Assembly (NCBI RefSeq): GCF_900120195.1
Contig: NZ_LT635539.1
Span: forward strand, 1,101,257-1,165,256
Source: Blautia sp. Marseille-P3087
Lineage (GTDB): Bacteria; Bacillota; Clostridia; Lachnospirales; Lachnospiraceae
DNA length: 64,000 nucleotides
Direction of reading: 5' to 3'
Both the position numbers and the translations under genes were made by a program. The notes beneath the pieces were generated by a model that ran no database searches, had not been told where the DNA came from, and saw only the letters and a list, made by a program, of their open reading frames with translations. Below, piece after piece: positions 7,283 to 14,935 of this stretch. Every line of letters starts with the position of its first letter. Position 1 is the first letter of the stretch.

Positions 7283-8616
7283 CAGTGTTCTCCCTCCAGC
7301 TTCTTAAGTATGTTTCTTGTGCTGAAAAGTGCCGTATAGTTTACCAGAACATATAAGTTTCCAGTTCCGTCTGCTACCCGGTCACGGATTGCCTTCTCTA
7401 CATCAGATTCCAGAATAGATGGAATATCCACATATTTCAATCGCAGGCGCATATCCTGACAGCGGATACCGCTGACGGTGATCGAACGAATACTTTCTTC
7501 TCCGAGGCGGTCAAAATCCACATCCCAGAGCCAGGAAATATCGATGCCGTCCTGTGCATTGTCGTTGATTGCAATGATCACGTCTTTCGGATTGGTATCC
7601 TGCATAACAGCAGAAATATTCTGGTTAAAACCAGCCGGATTCTTCGCAAGATTCAGAGTCACTCCTGCACCTTTGATGCGGAACTGCTCCATTCTGCCGT
7701 TCTCCGGATTAAAGTTTTTGAGCATATCCATAAAATGTTCTGATTTAAAACCTGCGGTGCGGATGCCTGCATAAGCTGCCAGAATATTATATACATTATA
7801 GAATCCACGATAATTTGCAACAATTCGATTTCCCTCTACAGAGAAACTGAGCTGATCGCTGACTTTTACATCTTCTGCATCATAATCCGGAACCGGTCGT
7901 TTAAAGCCGCATTTCGGACACTGATAATCTCCAAGTTGGCTGTAATGATAAAAGCTGTACTGCAGACGCTCTCCGCATTTCTTGCAAAAACGTCCTTCAC
8001 GGATCTCATTTGTCTCATTTTTCATGACCGGACGGCTGATTCCATAATAAACGCATGGGTTGCCACTGTCCATTGCCATATATGCTGACAATGCATCATC
8101 ACCGTTTACGATCAGTTTCATATCAGGGACGGTACGGATCATCTCTTCCAGAATATTCATCGTAATGTCGATCTCACCGTAACGGTCAAGCTGATCACGG
8201 AAAAGATTGGTCATCACCATGTAATTCGGTTTCATACGCGGAAAAATATGCCTGGTGGATGCTTCATCTACCTCGATACAGGCATAATCTGCATCAATAT
8301 GACCGTTTAATCCTGCGCCAAGTGCAAACGCTGCAACAACACCGTTCAGCATATTGGAACCTGTATGATTGCAGACCACCTTCTGTCCCTCTGCTTCCAG
8401 AGCTGCACAGAGCATATTGTTTGTCGTTGTCTTACCATTCGTTCCACAGACTACGAATATACCCTTTCTGACTTCTTCTGACAACTCCGTAAGGATCTGC
8501 GGATATATCTTCAATGCAATCTTACCTGCCCATGTCACACCCTGACGTCCCATCATTTTGCAACCTGCACCTGCAGCTTTCGCTGCCCAGATTGCGAGTA
8601 GCTTTCTTATCTTCAT
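7282..8616 (-). CDS. murT: Lipid II isoglutaminyl synthase, Mur ligase-like subunit MurT
   Basis: A 444-residue Mur ligase-type protein that activates the D-Glu alpha-carboxylate of lipid II with ATP and uses ammonia from GatD. The P-loop GTNGKTTTNNML is at about residues 59-70. A four-cysteine zinc ribbon typical of MurT lies at CKKCGERL...CPKCG (about 208-240). The DUF1727 C-terminal domain (RIKGAGVTLNLAKNPAGFNQ, then INDNAQDGIDISWLWDVDF) follows. It is the first gene of the murT-gatD-WYL-lipoprotein unit, from the promoter at 8658. Confidence 0.94.
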   Translation of the reverse strand: MKIRKLLAIWAAKAAGAGCKMMGRQGVTWAGKIALKIYPQILTELSEEVRKGIFVVCGTNGKTTTNNMLCAALEAEGQKVVCNHTGSNMLNGVVAAFALGAGLNGHIDADYACIEVDEASTRHIFPRMKPNYMVMTNLFRDQLDRYGEIDITMNILEEMIRTVPDMKLIVNGDDALSAYMAMDSGNPCVYYGISRPVMKNETNEIREGRFCKKCGERLQYSFYHYSQLGDYQCPKCGFKRPVPDYDAEDVKVSDQLSFSVEGNRIVANYRGFYNVYNILAAYAGIRTAGFKSEHFMDMLKNFNPENGRMEQFRIKGAGVTLNLAKNPAGFNQNISAVMQDTNPKDVIIAINDNAQDGIDISWLWDVDFDRLGEESIRSITVSGIRCQDMRLRLKYVDIPSILESDVEKAIRDRVADGTGNLYVLVNYTALFSTRNILKKLEGEH

Positions 8617-8657
8617 CTTAATTAACCCTTTATTTTCTTCATACTGTTTTGTAACTG

Positions 8658-8686
8658 ATTGTACGCTAAAATGCAGAAATTATCAA
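8658..8686 (-). promoter_or_regulatory. murT operon promoter (TTGATA-17-TACAAT)
   Basis: Minus-strand TTGATA (8681-8686) and TACAAT (8658-8663) are 17 bp apart, about 40 bp before murT and just downstream of the rplQ terminator. A good sigma-A match that separates this operon from the ribosomal cluster. Confidence 0.75.
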
Positions 8687-8727
8687 CCTTAAGGATAAAG
8701 TTACAAAAAAAAGGCAGCTTTTTGATG

Positions 8728-8762
8728 CAAAAAAGGGATGCCTCCGCAGAGACATCCCTTTT
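8728..8762 (-). terminator. Terminator of the alpha operon, after rplQ
   Basis: Minus-strand hairpin AAAGGGATG...CATCCCTTT with a run of T after it, starting 15 nt past the rplQ stop. A textbook intrinsic terminator. Confidence 0.92.
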
Positions 8763-8776
8763 AATCATCGCAAAGA

Positions 8777-9313
8777 TTATACTAATTCAATAAGTACTTC
8801 CATTGCTGCATCACCTTTACGCGGTCCGATCTTAACGATTCTTGTGTAACCACCGTTACGGCCAGCATATTTCGGTGCGATTTCTTCGAACATTTTCTTT
8901 GTCATGTCGACATCTTTGGTATTTTTCTTTCTGCCGGCACCTTTTGCAGGTACTTCTTTAACAGAGTAGAAAACTTTAGCCATCTGACGACGAGCGTGCA
9001 GTCTGGACGGAGCATCTTTAGTGATTTCCTTCTGAACTTCATCGTATACGGTAACTTTCTTGCCGTCTACAACTTCTTTCACTCTCTTACCATCAGCATC
9101 TTTACGTGCAACTTTTGCAGTTACAGTAACTGTCTCAAAGTTGTCTTTTTCACGTACTGCCATAGCGATAAGACTTTCGGCGATCTTGCGAATTTCTTTT
9201 GCCTTTGCTTCAGTAGTAACAATTTTTCCGTGATACAGAAGATTTGTCACCTGGTTTCTTAACAGAGCTTTTCTCTGATCAGATGTTCTGCTTAATTTTC
9301 TATATTTTGCCAT
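8777..9313 (-). CDS. rplQ: 50S ribosomal protein L17, extended form
   Basis: A 178-residue L17. The N-terminal part (MAKYRKLSRTSDQRKALLRN) and the C-terminus (RNGGYTRIVKIGPRKGDAAMEVLIEL) are canonical. Between them is a charged insertion (about residues 62-100, AKVARKDADGKRVKEVV and onward), which makes it some 50-60 residues longer than the usual form of about 120. The start is fixed by AGGAG 9 nt upstream; an earlier in-frame ATG at 9382 has no support. Last gene of the alpha operon, 96 bp after rpoA, followed by a strong terminator. Confidence 0.95.
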   Translation of the reverse strand: MAKYRKLSRTSDQRKALLRNQVTNLLYHGKIVTTEAKAKEIRKIAESLIAMAVREKDNFETVTVTAKVARKDADGKRVKEVVDGKKVTVYDEVQKEITKDAPSRLHARRQMAKVFYSVKEVPAKGAGRKKNTKDVDMTKKMFEEIAPKYAGRNGGYTRIVKIGPRKGDAAMEVLIELV

Positions 9314-9409
9314 TTTATTTTCCTCCATCTGCGGGACATCAGAACATGCTTGTTCGGTCTTACTGTCCTGATGCTTAGGCATCCCCGCTACTATTAATCT
9401 AACGGTGGA

Positions 9410-10369
9410 TTATTCTTCAGTTGGCTGAAGCTGTAATCCCAGTTCTTTCAGTTTTGCAAGTACTTCTTCCAGTGACTTACGACCAAGGTTACGAACCTTC
9501 ATCATATCATCAGAAGTTTTGTTGCACAGTTCTTCAACAGTATTGATACCGGCTCTCTTCAGGCAGTTGTAAGAACGAACGGAAAGTTCAAGTTCATCAA
9601 TGCTCATTTCGAGAACTTTTTCTTTTTCATTGTCTTCTTTTTCGATCATGACTTCTGCGGTCTTAGCGTTTTCGGAAAGATCAATGAAAAGACTGAGGTG
9701 TTCGCTCAGAACTTTTGCAGCAAGGCTGACAGCCTCATCCGGATCCAATGTTCCATTGGTATATACATCCAGTGTAAGTTTATCGAAATCAGTTACCTGA
9801 CCAACACGGGTGTTCTCTACAACCATATTGACTCTGTCAACCGGTGTATAGATAGCATCAACTGCGAGCACACCGATTGGCATATCTTCAGATTTGCCTT
9901 TGTCAGCACTTACATAGCCACGTCCACGTGTAATTGTAAGTTCCATAGCCAGTCTGCAGTCTTTGCCACCGTTGAGGGTTGCAATGACCTGATCCGGATT
10001 CATGATTTCGATATCCTGATCTGCCTGAATATCAGCAGCAGTTACAACGCCCTTGCCTTCACACTCAATGTATGCAGTCTTCGGTTCATTGTCAGCGCTG
10101 TTATTTTTGATGGCCAGGCTCTTAAGATTCATAATGATCTCAGAAACGTCTTCTTTTACGCCCGGAATAGAGCTGAATTCATGAAGAACGCCATCAATCT
10201 TAACTTGGCTAACTGCTGCTCCCGGGAGGGATGACAGCATAATTCTTCTGAGAGAATTACCAAGTGTAGTACCGTAACCTCTTTCGAGCGGCTCTACTAC
10301 GAATCTGCCAAATTTTTTATCTTCGGATATTTCCGTAATTTCGATTTTTGGTTTATTAAAATCAAACAC
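9410..10369 (-). CDS. rpoA: DNA-directed RNA polymerase subunit alpha
   Basis: 319 residues. The N-terminal domain for dimerisation and core assembly (about 1-230, with [21 protein letters not shown]) is joined by an acidic linker ([13 protein letters not shown]) to the C-terminal domain (about 245-310) that contacts UP elements and activators ([37 protein letters not shown]). Length and motifs are standard. It lies between rpsD and rplQ as in most bacteria and is expressed from the alpha-operon promoter at 12468 and any readthrough from infA. Confidence 0.98.
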   Translation of the reverse strand: MFDFNKPKIEITEISEDKKFGRFVVEPLERGYGTTLGNSLRRIMLSSLPGAAVSQVKIDGVLHEFSSIPGVKEDVSEIIMNLKSLAIKNNSADNEPKTAYIECEGKGVVTAADIQADQDIEIMNPDQVIATLNGGKDCRLAMELTITRGRGYVSADKGKSEDMPIGVLAVDAIYTPVDRVNMVVENTRVGQVTDFDKLTLDVYTNGTLDPDEAVSLAAKVLSEHLSLFIDLSENAKTAEVMIEKEDNEKEKVLEMSIDELELSVRSYNCLKRAGINTVEELCNKTSDDMMKVRNLGRKSLEEVLAKLKELGLQLQPTEE

Positions 10370-10428
10370 TATAAGTCCCTCCTTCTGGGTTTGTCAACAT
10401 TTGAGGGTATTTAACGAGCTAGTATGCA

Positions 10429-11022
10429 TTATTTGGAGTACAACTCGACGATAAGCATCTCGTTTACCGGAACATCAATTGCTTCTCTTCTTGGAAGTTC
10501 TTTTACAGTTCCGCTTAAAGCTTCCTGATTTACATCAAGCCATTCCGGAACAAGTCTTCCGCCTGTTACTTCCAGAATACCTTTGTATCTTTCAGAACCT
10601 TTGCATTTTTCTTTGATTTCAATTGTATCACCAGCTTTTACAAGGTAAGACGGAATGTTAACACATTTGCCGTTTACAAGTACATGCTTGTGATCAACGA
10701 TCTGACGTGCTTCACGTCTTGTTCTTGCAAGACCCATACGGAATACAACGTTGTCAAGTCTGCTTTCAAGAAGAACCATAAGGTTTTCACCAGTCTGTCC
10801 CGGCATTCTGTCAGCTTTGTTGTAGTAGTTGTGGAAAGGTTTTTCCAGAACTCCGTAGATGAATTTTGCTTTCTGTTTTTCTCTTAACTGTAAACCGTAC
10901 TCAGACATTTTTCTGTTTGCACGTTTTAACTGTCTTGTGGATTTTTTATCAATTCCTAAGTAAATCGGATCCAGGCCGAGGGATCTGCATCTTTTCAGAA
11001 CAGGAACTCTATTTACTGCCAT
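10429..11022 (-). CDS. rpsD: 30S ribosomal protein S4
   Basis: 197 residues with the S4 RNA-binding domain (about 90-150, LESRLDNVVFRMGLARTRREARQIVDHKHVLVNG). S4 starts 16S rRNA 5'-domain assembly and, in several bacteria, represses its own operon by binding the mRNA leader. Here the structured region before rpsM (11983-12282) is a candidate target. The N-terminus MAVNRVPVLKRCRSLGLDPI resembles other clostridial S4 proteins and lacks the zinc knuckle cysteines. It lies 18 bp after rpsK. Confidence 0.97.
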   Translation of the reverse strand: MAVNRVPVLKRCRSLGLDPIYLGIDKKSTRQLKRANRKMSEYGLQLREKQKAKFIYGVLEKPFHNYYNKADRMPGQTGENLMVLLESRLDNVVFRMGLARTRREARQIVDHKHVLVNGKCVNIPSYLVKAGDTIEIKEKCKGSERYKGILEVTGGRLVPEWLDVNQEALSGTVKELPRREAIDVPVNEMLIVELYSK

Positions 11023-11040
11023 TTCAAGCTACCTCCTAAA

Positions 11041-11436
11041 TTAGACTCTTCTGCGTTTTGGTGGACGGCATCCGTTATGCGGAACCGGTGTTACGTCACG
11101 GATACTTGTTACTTCAAGACCACATGCCTGAAGGGCACGGATTGCAGCTTCACGTCCGGAACCTGGTCCTTTAACCATAACATCAACAGTTTTTAAACCA
11201 TGAATTAAAGCAGCTTTTGTTGCAGTCTCTGCTGCCATCTGTGCTGCATAAGGAGTAGATTTCCTTGAACCTCTAAATCCAAGACCACCAGCACTTGCCC
11301 ATGAAAGAGCGTTTCCTTCGTTGTCTGTCAGAGTAACAATTGTATTGTTAAAAGAAGACTGGATATGTGCCTGTCCGTGTTCAACGTTTTTCTTTACACG
11401 ACGTTTTGTAGTCGCTTTTCTGGTTGCTTTTGCCAT
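11041..11436 (-). CDS. rpsK: 30S ribosomal protein S11
   Basis: 131 residues, a standard S11 of the 30S platform. The family signature is complete ([48 protein letters not shown]), and the basic C-terminus ends [13 protein letters not shown]. It is separated from rpsM by 177 bp holding the third copy of the double-hairpin element. It therefore has its own translation initiation region, AGGTTAG-like and weak, 8-10 nt before the ATG. Confidence 0.97.
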   Translation of the reverse strand: MAKATRKATTKRRVKKNVEHGQAHIQSSFNNTIVTLTDNEGNALSWASAGGLGFRGSRKSTPYAAQMAAETATKAALIHGLKTVDVMVKGPGSGREAAIRALQACGLEVTSIRDVTPVPHNGCRPPKRRRV

Positions 11437-11495
11437 TTTAAAACTAACCTACACTTTCCTTTGATTATAAATTAATAAGCTTCTTGTCTAAGGAA

Positions 11496-11605
11496 GTTCG
11501 ATTCACTCAATTCAGCCTTCGTTATCACCCGGCTTCATTAAGTTTCTTCGAACAAAGTTCACACCAGCCTCAAGCTGCGATTATCAGCTTGCTTTCGCTA
11601 AGTGT
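11496..11605 (-). repeat. Ribosomal-operon double-hairpin element, copy 3 (after rpsM)
   Basis: Two consecutive hairpins read on the minus strand, starting 8 nt after the rpsM stop codon. The first (11561-11605) pairs ACACTTAGCGAAAGC with GCTTGAGGCTGGTGT. The second (11496-11553) pairs AACTTAATGAAGCC with GGCTGAATTGAGT inside a GTTCGA...TCGAAC clamp. Both keep a tandem G-A/A-G internal loop. The same element follows rpsH and rpsN. There is no T run after it, so it is not a simple terminator. Confidence 0.8.
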
Positions 11606-11613
11606 TCTACTTT

Positions 11614-11982
11614 TTATTTTTTCTTATTAGCAACGGTTCTCTTAGGACCTTTGCGTGTTCTTGCGTTTGTTTTGGTCTTCTGGCCACGAACCGGAAGTCC
11701 TTTACGATGACGGATACCTCTGTAGCATCCGATTTCCTGCAGTCTCTTAATATTCAGAGCGATTTCACGACGAAGATCACCTTCTACCATCATTGTCTCA
11801 TCAATGACAGCACTGATTTTCTTTACATCATCGTCTGTCAGGTCTCTGACACGAATGTCAGGATTTACACCTGCCTGAGCAAGGATTTTATCTGCGCTTG
11901 CTCTACCAATACCATAGATATAGGTAAGGCCGATTTCGATACGTTTTTCTCTTGGTAAGTCTACACCAGCTATACGAGCCAT
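11614..11982 (-). CDS. rpsM: 30S ribosomal protein S13
   Basis: 122 residues, a standard S13 of the 30S head ([26 protein letters not shown] at the start; [19 protein letters not shown] near the basic C-terminus). The start is set by GGAGG 7 nt before the ATG; an upstream in-frame start at 12030 lies inside the structured leader. First gene after that leader and first of the classical S13-S11-S4-alpha-L17 set. Confidence 0.97.
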   Translation of the reverse strand: MARIAGVDLPREKRIEIGLTYIYGIGRASADKILAQAGVNPDIRVRDLTDDDVKKISAVIDETMMVEGDLRREIALNIKRLQEIGCYRGIRHRKGLPVRGQKTKTNARTRKGPKRTVANKKK

Positions 11983-12282
11983 GTACTGTTTCCTCCATTT
12001 TCTTTTTGAAAGTATTCTGAACGGTACCACTTGCAGTCTCGCAAGGTGAAATGGGGCACTTCTTCAAAACCTTTCTGATTTTCTAGTTTCCTAATTGGGG
12101 TGCCTCGGTAAAACACCCAGTCGTCTTTGGCGAAAGAACGACCTTTCCGAAATTGTGTCCTCACGGACGCTGTTGCCTCTCGGTATTAGGCAATACATGC
12201 TTCTTTAATAAGATATTAAAACAGTTCGAACAACCCTTCCGGGTGTATCAAACTGCAGCCGCACGTTTCACAAACTGTCGGA
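11983..12282 (-). promoter_or_regulatory. Structured rpmJ-rpsM intergenic leader (candidate S4 control region)
   Basis: The 300 bp without a gene contain, in transcript order, CAGTT...AACTG enclosing ACACCC/GGGTTGT with a GGAA tip, then GTCCGTGAGGAC, then GTCGTTCTTT/AAAGACGAC, then GGGTG/GCACCC, then CACCTTGC/GCAAGTG just before the rpsM ribosome site. Such dense folding before rpsM recalls the alpha-operon leader bound by S4 in enterobacteria. The functional link is inference; I see no sequence match to that RNA. Confidence 0.55.
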
Positions 12283-12396
12283 TTAACCCTGACGCTGTTT
12301 GTGTTTTGGATTTTCACAGATTACTCTGATAGATCCTTTTCTTTTGATGATCTTGCATTTTTCGCAGATCGGCTTTACAGATGATCTTACTTTCAC
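12283..12396 (-). CDS. rpmJ: 50S ribosomal protein L36 (GTG start)
   Basis: A 37-residue L36 reading [18 protein letters not shown] and ending NPKHKQRQG. The four zinc ligands of the ribbon are present (Cys11, Cys14, Cys27, His32). The start is GTG with an excellent AGGAGG 8 nt upstream. It lies between the NUDIX gene and rpsM; in most bacteria rpmJ directly follows infA, so the NUDIX gene and a terminator have been placed between them. A promoter at 12468-12496 precedes it. Confidence 0.96.
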   Translation of the reverse strand: MKVRSSVKPICEKCKIIKRKGSIRVICENPKHKQRQG

Positions 12397-12467
12397 TGGA
12401 AATCCTCCTTTTCCGTAATATAGGCTTGAATCTGCAGTTCATACACGCCTCAGCGCGTACATATGAT

Positions 12468-12496
12468 ATATTAACATTCGAAATTACAAATTGCAA
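12468..12496 (-). promoter_or_regulatory. Alpha-operon promoter before rpmJ (TTGCAA-17-TAATAT)
   Basis: TTGCAA (12491-12496) and TAATAT (12468-12473) are 17 bp apart on the minus strand, in the AT-rich gap between the NUDIX gene and rpmJ. It would give rpmJ-rpsM-rpsK-rpsD-rpoA-rplQ its own start after the terminator that follows infA. Confidence 0.6.
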
Positions 12497-12529
12497 GTAT
12501 TATTTTACATTTTCTTTAATTTTTTTATT

Positions 12530-13009
12530 TCAGTTTTTCTTTAATTCTTTTCCATTCAGCCTCACTTCCACCAGCTTCTCTCCCTTATAAGACAGTTTCA
12601 GAGAAAAGAAAGGCTCTTCATCTTTAAGAAGCTTCAGAAAAATCTTATCACCCTCCCACAGACTCAGATCCATAAGATGCGATTTCGGAACCCACTCCAT
12701 AATGCCTTCCTCACAGTCATGAAATTCTCCTTCAAACTCATCCGCAGTGTAGAGACACATATATTCTGTCCCGAAACCTTCCTGTGAAAATGTAACGATC
12801 CCACGAAATCTCCACGAAAGAAGTGTAAGCCCTGTCTCTTCCTTCACTTCCCGAAGAAGACAGTCCTCCGGACTCTCTCCCGTCTCGAAATGTCCCCCGA
12901 CACCGATCCACTTGCCCGCATTCACATCATGCTTCTTTTTGATCCGGTGCATCATCAGATACGAATCATTTCTTTCTATATAACAAAGCGTTGTCATCGG
13001 ACTTCGCAT
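12530..13009 (-). CDS. NUDIX hydrolase (MutT/8-oxo-dGTP diphosphatase type)
   Basis: 159 residues with a complete NUDIX box, GGHFETGESPEDCLLREVKEETGL (Gx5Ex7REUxEE), at about residues 38-60. The family cleaves nucleoside diphosphate linked compounds; the domain around it (TTLCYIERNDSYLMMHR, then GKWIGVGG) is that of MutT/YtkD-like sanitation enzymes. Substrate not known. The start chosen has AAAGGGG 7 nt upstream; nine more residues are possible. It interrupts the usual infA-rpmJ junction, sitting between the infA terminator and the alpha-operon promoter, so it may be expressed separately (a weak TTGACT box is at 13071). Confidence 0.88.
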   Translation of the reverse strand: MRSPMTTLCYIERNDSYLMMHRIKKKHDVNAGKWIGVGGHFETGESPEDCLLREVKEETGLTLLSWRFRGIVTFSQEGFGTEYMCLYTADEFEGEFHDCEEGIMEWVPKSHLMDLSLWEGDKIFLKLLKDEEPFFSLKLSYKGEKLVEVRLNGKELKKN

Positions 13010-13123
13010 GAAAATTCCCCTTTCCTTCCGGCTCAACCTGCATATATCAGTAACCCAGAATACAGCCTATAGTCAACACCCTTCATGCTACCACAACCCA
13101 GAACTTCTCTTATTATTTCTTAA

Positions 13124-13212
13124 CGAAAAAACTCCCCCTGCACCAAACGTGGCCAACAGGGGGAGTGTGAGGGGGACAGCGGCCTTCGTAACTCTGAGCC
13201 TGTCCCCCTCAC
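13124..13212 (-). terminator. Tandem GC-rich hairpins after infA
   Basis: Read on the minus strand: GTGAGGGGGACAG (13167-13179) pairs perfectly with CTGTCCCCCTCAC (13200-13212), then ACTCCCCCTG (13131-13140) pairs perfectly with CAGGGGGAGT (13157-13166), followed by a T run. It starts 4 nt after the infA stop. The second hairpin is a strong intrinsic terminator. The two stems share C5/G5 cores, so alternative pairing between them is possible. Confidence 0.85.
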
Positions 13213-13216
13213 GGTC

Positions 13217-13435
13217 TTACTTATCTCTCCAGATAATCCTTCCCTTGGAAAGGTCATATGGAGAAAGTTCAATTGTTACTTTATCTCCAGGAAGAATACG
13301 GATAAAGTTCATACGCAGCTTTCCGCTGATATGAGCCAGCACTACATGCTTGTTTTCAAGTTCAACTTTGAACATCGCATTAGGCAGCTTCTCTAATACA
13401 GTACCTTCCACTTCAATTACGTCTGCTTTTGACAT
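13217..13435 (-). CDS. infA: Translation initiation factor IF-1
   Basis: 72 residues, a single OB fold ([55 protein letters not shown]). IF-1 binds the 30S A site during initiation. Standard length, start preceded by AGGAGG. It lies 22 bp after map and is followed at once by tandem terminator hairpins rather than rpmJ. Confidence 0.98.
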   Translation of the reverse strand: MSKADVIEVEGTVLEKLPNAMFKVELENKHVVLAHISGKLRMNFIRILPGDKVTIELSPYDLSKGRIIWRDK

Positions 13436-13457
13436 TATAAACCTCCTGTGTCACCTG

Positions 13458-14216
13458 TCATTTTGTAAGAGTCAGAATTTCCGGTTCTCCATCCGTGATC
13501 AGAATGGTATTTTCATAATGTGCAGAAAGAGATCCGTCCATTGTTACAACTGTCCACTCATCATCCTCCCACGCAACATCTGCGCGTCCCAGATTGATCA
13601 TTGGTTCAATTGCAAGTGTCATACCCGGCATCAGTTTGATGCCTCTTCGCTTCTGCGGGAAGTTCGGTATCTGCGGATCTTCATGGAGATGAGTTCCGAT
13701 TCCATGACCAACCAGGTCACGAACGATACCATAGTTGAATTTCGCTGCATAAGCACCGATTGCCTTGGAAATATCATTCAGATGATTTCCTGCTTTTGCA
13801 AATTTTATACCCTCAAAGAAGCTCTGCTTTGTCACTTCCATGAGCTGTCTTGCTTCCGGTGAAACCTCACCTACTGCATAAGTACGGGCAGCATCTGAAT
13901 GGTAACCCTTGTAGATCAGTCCGGCATCGATCTTGACAAGATCGCCTTCCTGAATGATTTTGTGTCTGGACGGGATCCCATGTACTACTTCATCATTCAG
14001 ACTGATACAGAATGATGCTGGAAAGCCCTGATAATTTTTAAAGTTCGGAATACAACCCATGGAACGGATCATATCCTCACCGATGCGATCCAGTTCTTTT
14101 GTGCTGATTCCCGGCTTAATGTGAGAAGCCAGTTCATCATGAACCTGTTCCAGTAAATGACCGGCATGTCTCATAAGCTCAATTTCATGTTCTGACTTAA
14201 TTGAAACTGACATCAT
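13458..14216 (-). CDS. map: Type I methionine aminopeptidase
   Basis: 252 residues of the M24A pita-bread fold. It removes the initiator methionine from nascent proteins. The metal ligands are seen in sequence: VKIDAGLIYKGYHSDAART (two Asp), GHGIGTHLHEDPQIPN (His), AIEPMI (Glu) and the final DGSLSAHYENT (Glu). The start overlaps the adk stop by one base (TAATG); a second ATG follows directly, so either may be used. The adk-map-infA order is the usual one. Confidence 0.97.
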   Translation of the reverse strand: MMSVSIKSEHEIELMRHAGHLLEQVHDELASHIKPGISTKELDRIGEDMIRSMGCIPNFKNYQGFPASFCISLNDEVVHGIPSRHKIIQEGDLVKIDAGLIYKGYHSDAARTYAVGEVSPEARQLMEVTKQSFFEGIKFAKAGNHLNDISKAIGAYAAKFNYGIVRDLVGHGIGTHLHEDPQIPNFPQKRRGIKLMPGMTLAIEPMINLGRADVAWEDDEWTVVTMDGSLSAHYENTILITDGEPEILTLTK

Positions 14217-14860
14217 TATTCTCCCAAGATTTCAACGATTGCCTTAAACACTTCATCCAGTGCGCAGGTTCCGTCTACAGTCTTTAAAACACCCTGCTTT
14301 GTGTAGTAATCGATCAGCGGCTGTGTCTGCTCATGATACACTTTCAGACGTTTGGAAACAGTTTCCGGCTTGTCATCATCACGAAGTACCAGTGTTTCTC
14401 CACAAGTATCGCAAACATTTTCTGTCTTTGGTGCAGCATACACGATATGATAAGTTGCTCCGCATTTCAGGCAGGCTCTTCTGCCGGACATACGGTTTAC
14501 AATGTTTTCATCCGGTACATCAACATCAATGGCATAATCAATTTTGCTTCCCAGTTTCTCAAGCGCTGCTGTAAGGCATTCTGCCTGAGGAATGGTTCTC
14601 GGAAATCCATCCAGTACATATCCGTTCTTTGCATCATCCTGCTGAATTCTGTCTACTACAAGATCACAGGTTAATTCATCTGGTACCAAAAGACCCTGAT
14701 CCATATAAGTTTTTGCTTTTGTACCTAATTCTGTACCATTTTTGATGTTTGCACGGAAAATGTCTCCTGTTGAAATATGCGGAATACCATATTTCTCGGC
14801 AATCTTCTTCGCCTGAGTTCCTTTTCCTGCTCCCGGTGCACCCAACATAATAATACGCAT
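14216..14860 (-). CDS. adk: Adenylate kinase (zinc-binding LID type)
   Basis: 214 residues. It catalyses ATP + AMP to 2 ADP. The P-loop [10 protein letters not shown] is at residues 7-16 and the AMP site at VLDGFPRT. The LID carries a Cys4 zinc site ([12 protein letters not shown] and VCDTCGE), common in Gram-positive enzymes. It follows secY, but a strong hairpin with a T run (14893-14931) lies between them, with no room for a separate promoter after it. Expression must therefore pass that terminator. Confidence 0.98.
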   Translation of the reverse strand: MRIIMLGAPGAGKGTQAKKIAEKYGIPHISTGDIFRANIKNGTELGTKAKTYMDQGLLVPDELTCDLVVDRIQQDDAKNGYVLDGFPRTIPQAECLTAALEKLGSKIDYAIDVDVPDENIVNRMSGRRACLKCGATYHIVYAAPKTENVCDTCGETLVLRDDDKPETVSKRLKVYHEQTQPLIDYYTKQGVLKTVDGTCALDEVFKAIVEILGE

Positions 14861-14892
14861 AAAAAATACCCTCCTTTTTCTTTATGAAGCAA

Positions 14893-14931
14893 AAAACAAA
14901 AAAGGCTGTGATGCTTTCACACCACAGCCTT
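14893..14931 (-). terminator. Attenuator-like terminator between secY and adk
   Basis: Minus-strand AAGGCTGTG...CACAGCCTTTTTTG, a 9-bp stem with a 12-nt loop and a long T run, 4 nt after the secY stop. It looks fully functional, yet adk-map-infA follow within 40 bp. It probably lowers, rather than ends, transcription. Confidence 0.85.
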
Positions 14932-14935
14932 CGTT

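Noticed and set aside
9698..10234. A 178-residue plus-strand reading frame opposite rpoA
   Set aside because: Antisense to a highly conserved gene, no ribosome site, cysteine/isoleucine-rich composition of a mirror frame.
11496..11605. Relation of the ribosomal double hairpin to the 143-bp MITE
   Set aside because: Ends, internal sequences and flanks differ; I saw no 8-bp duplication around the ribosomal elements.
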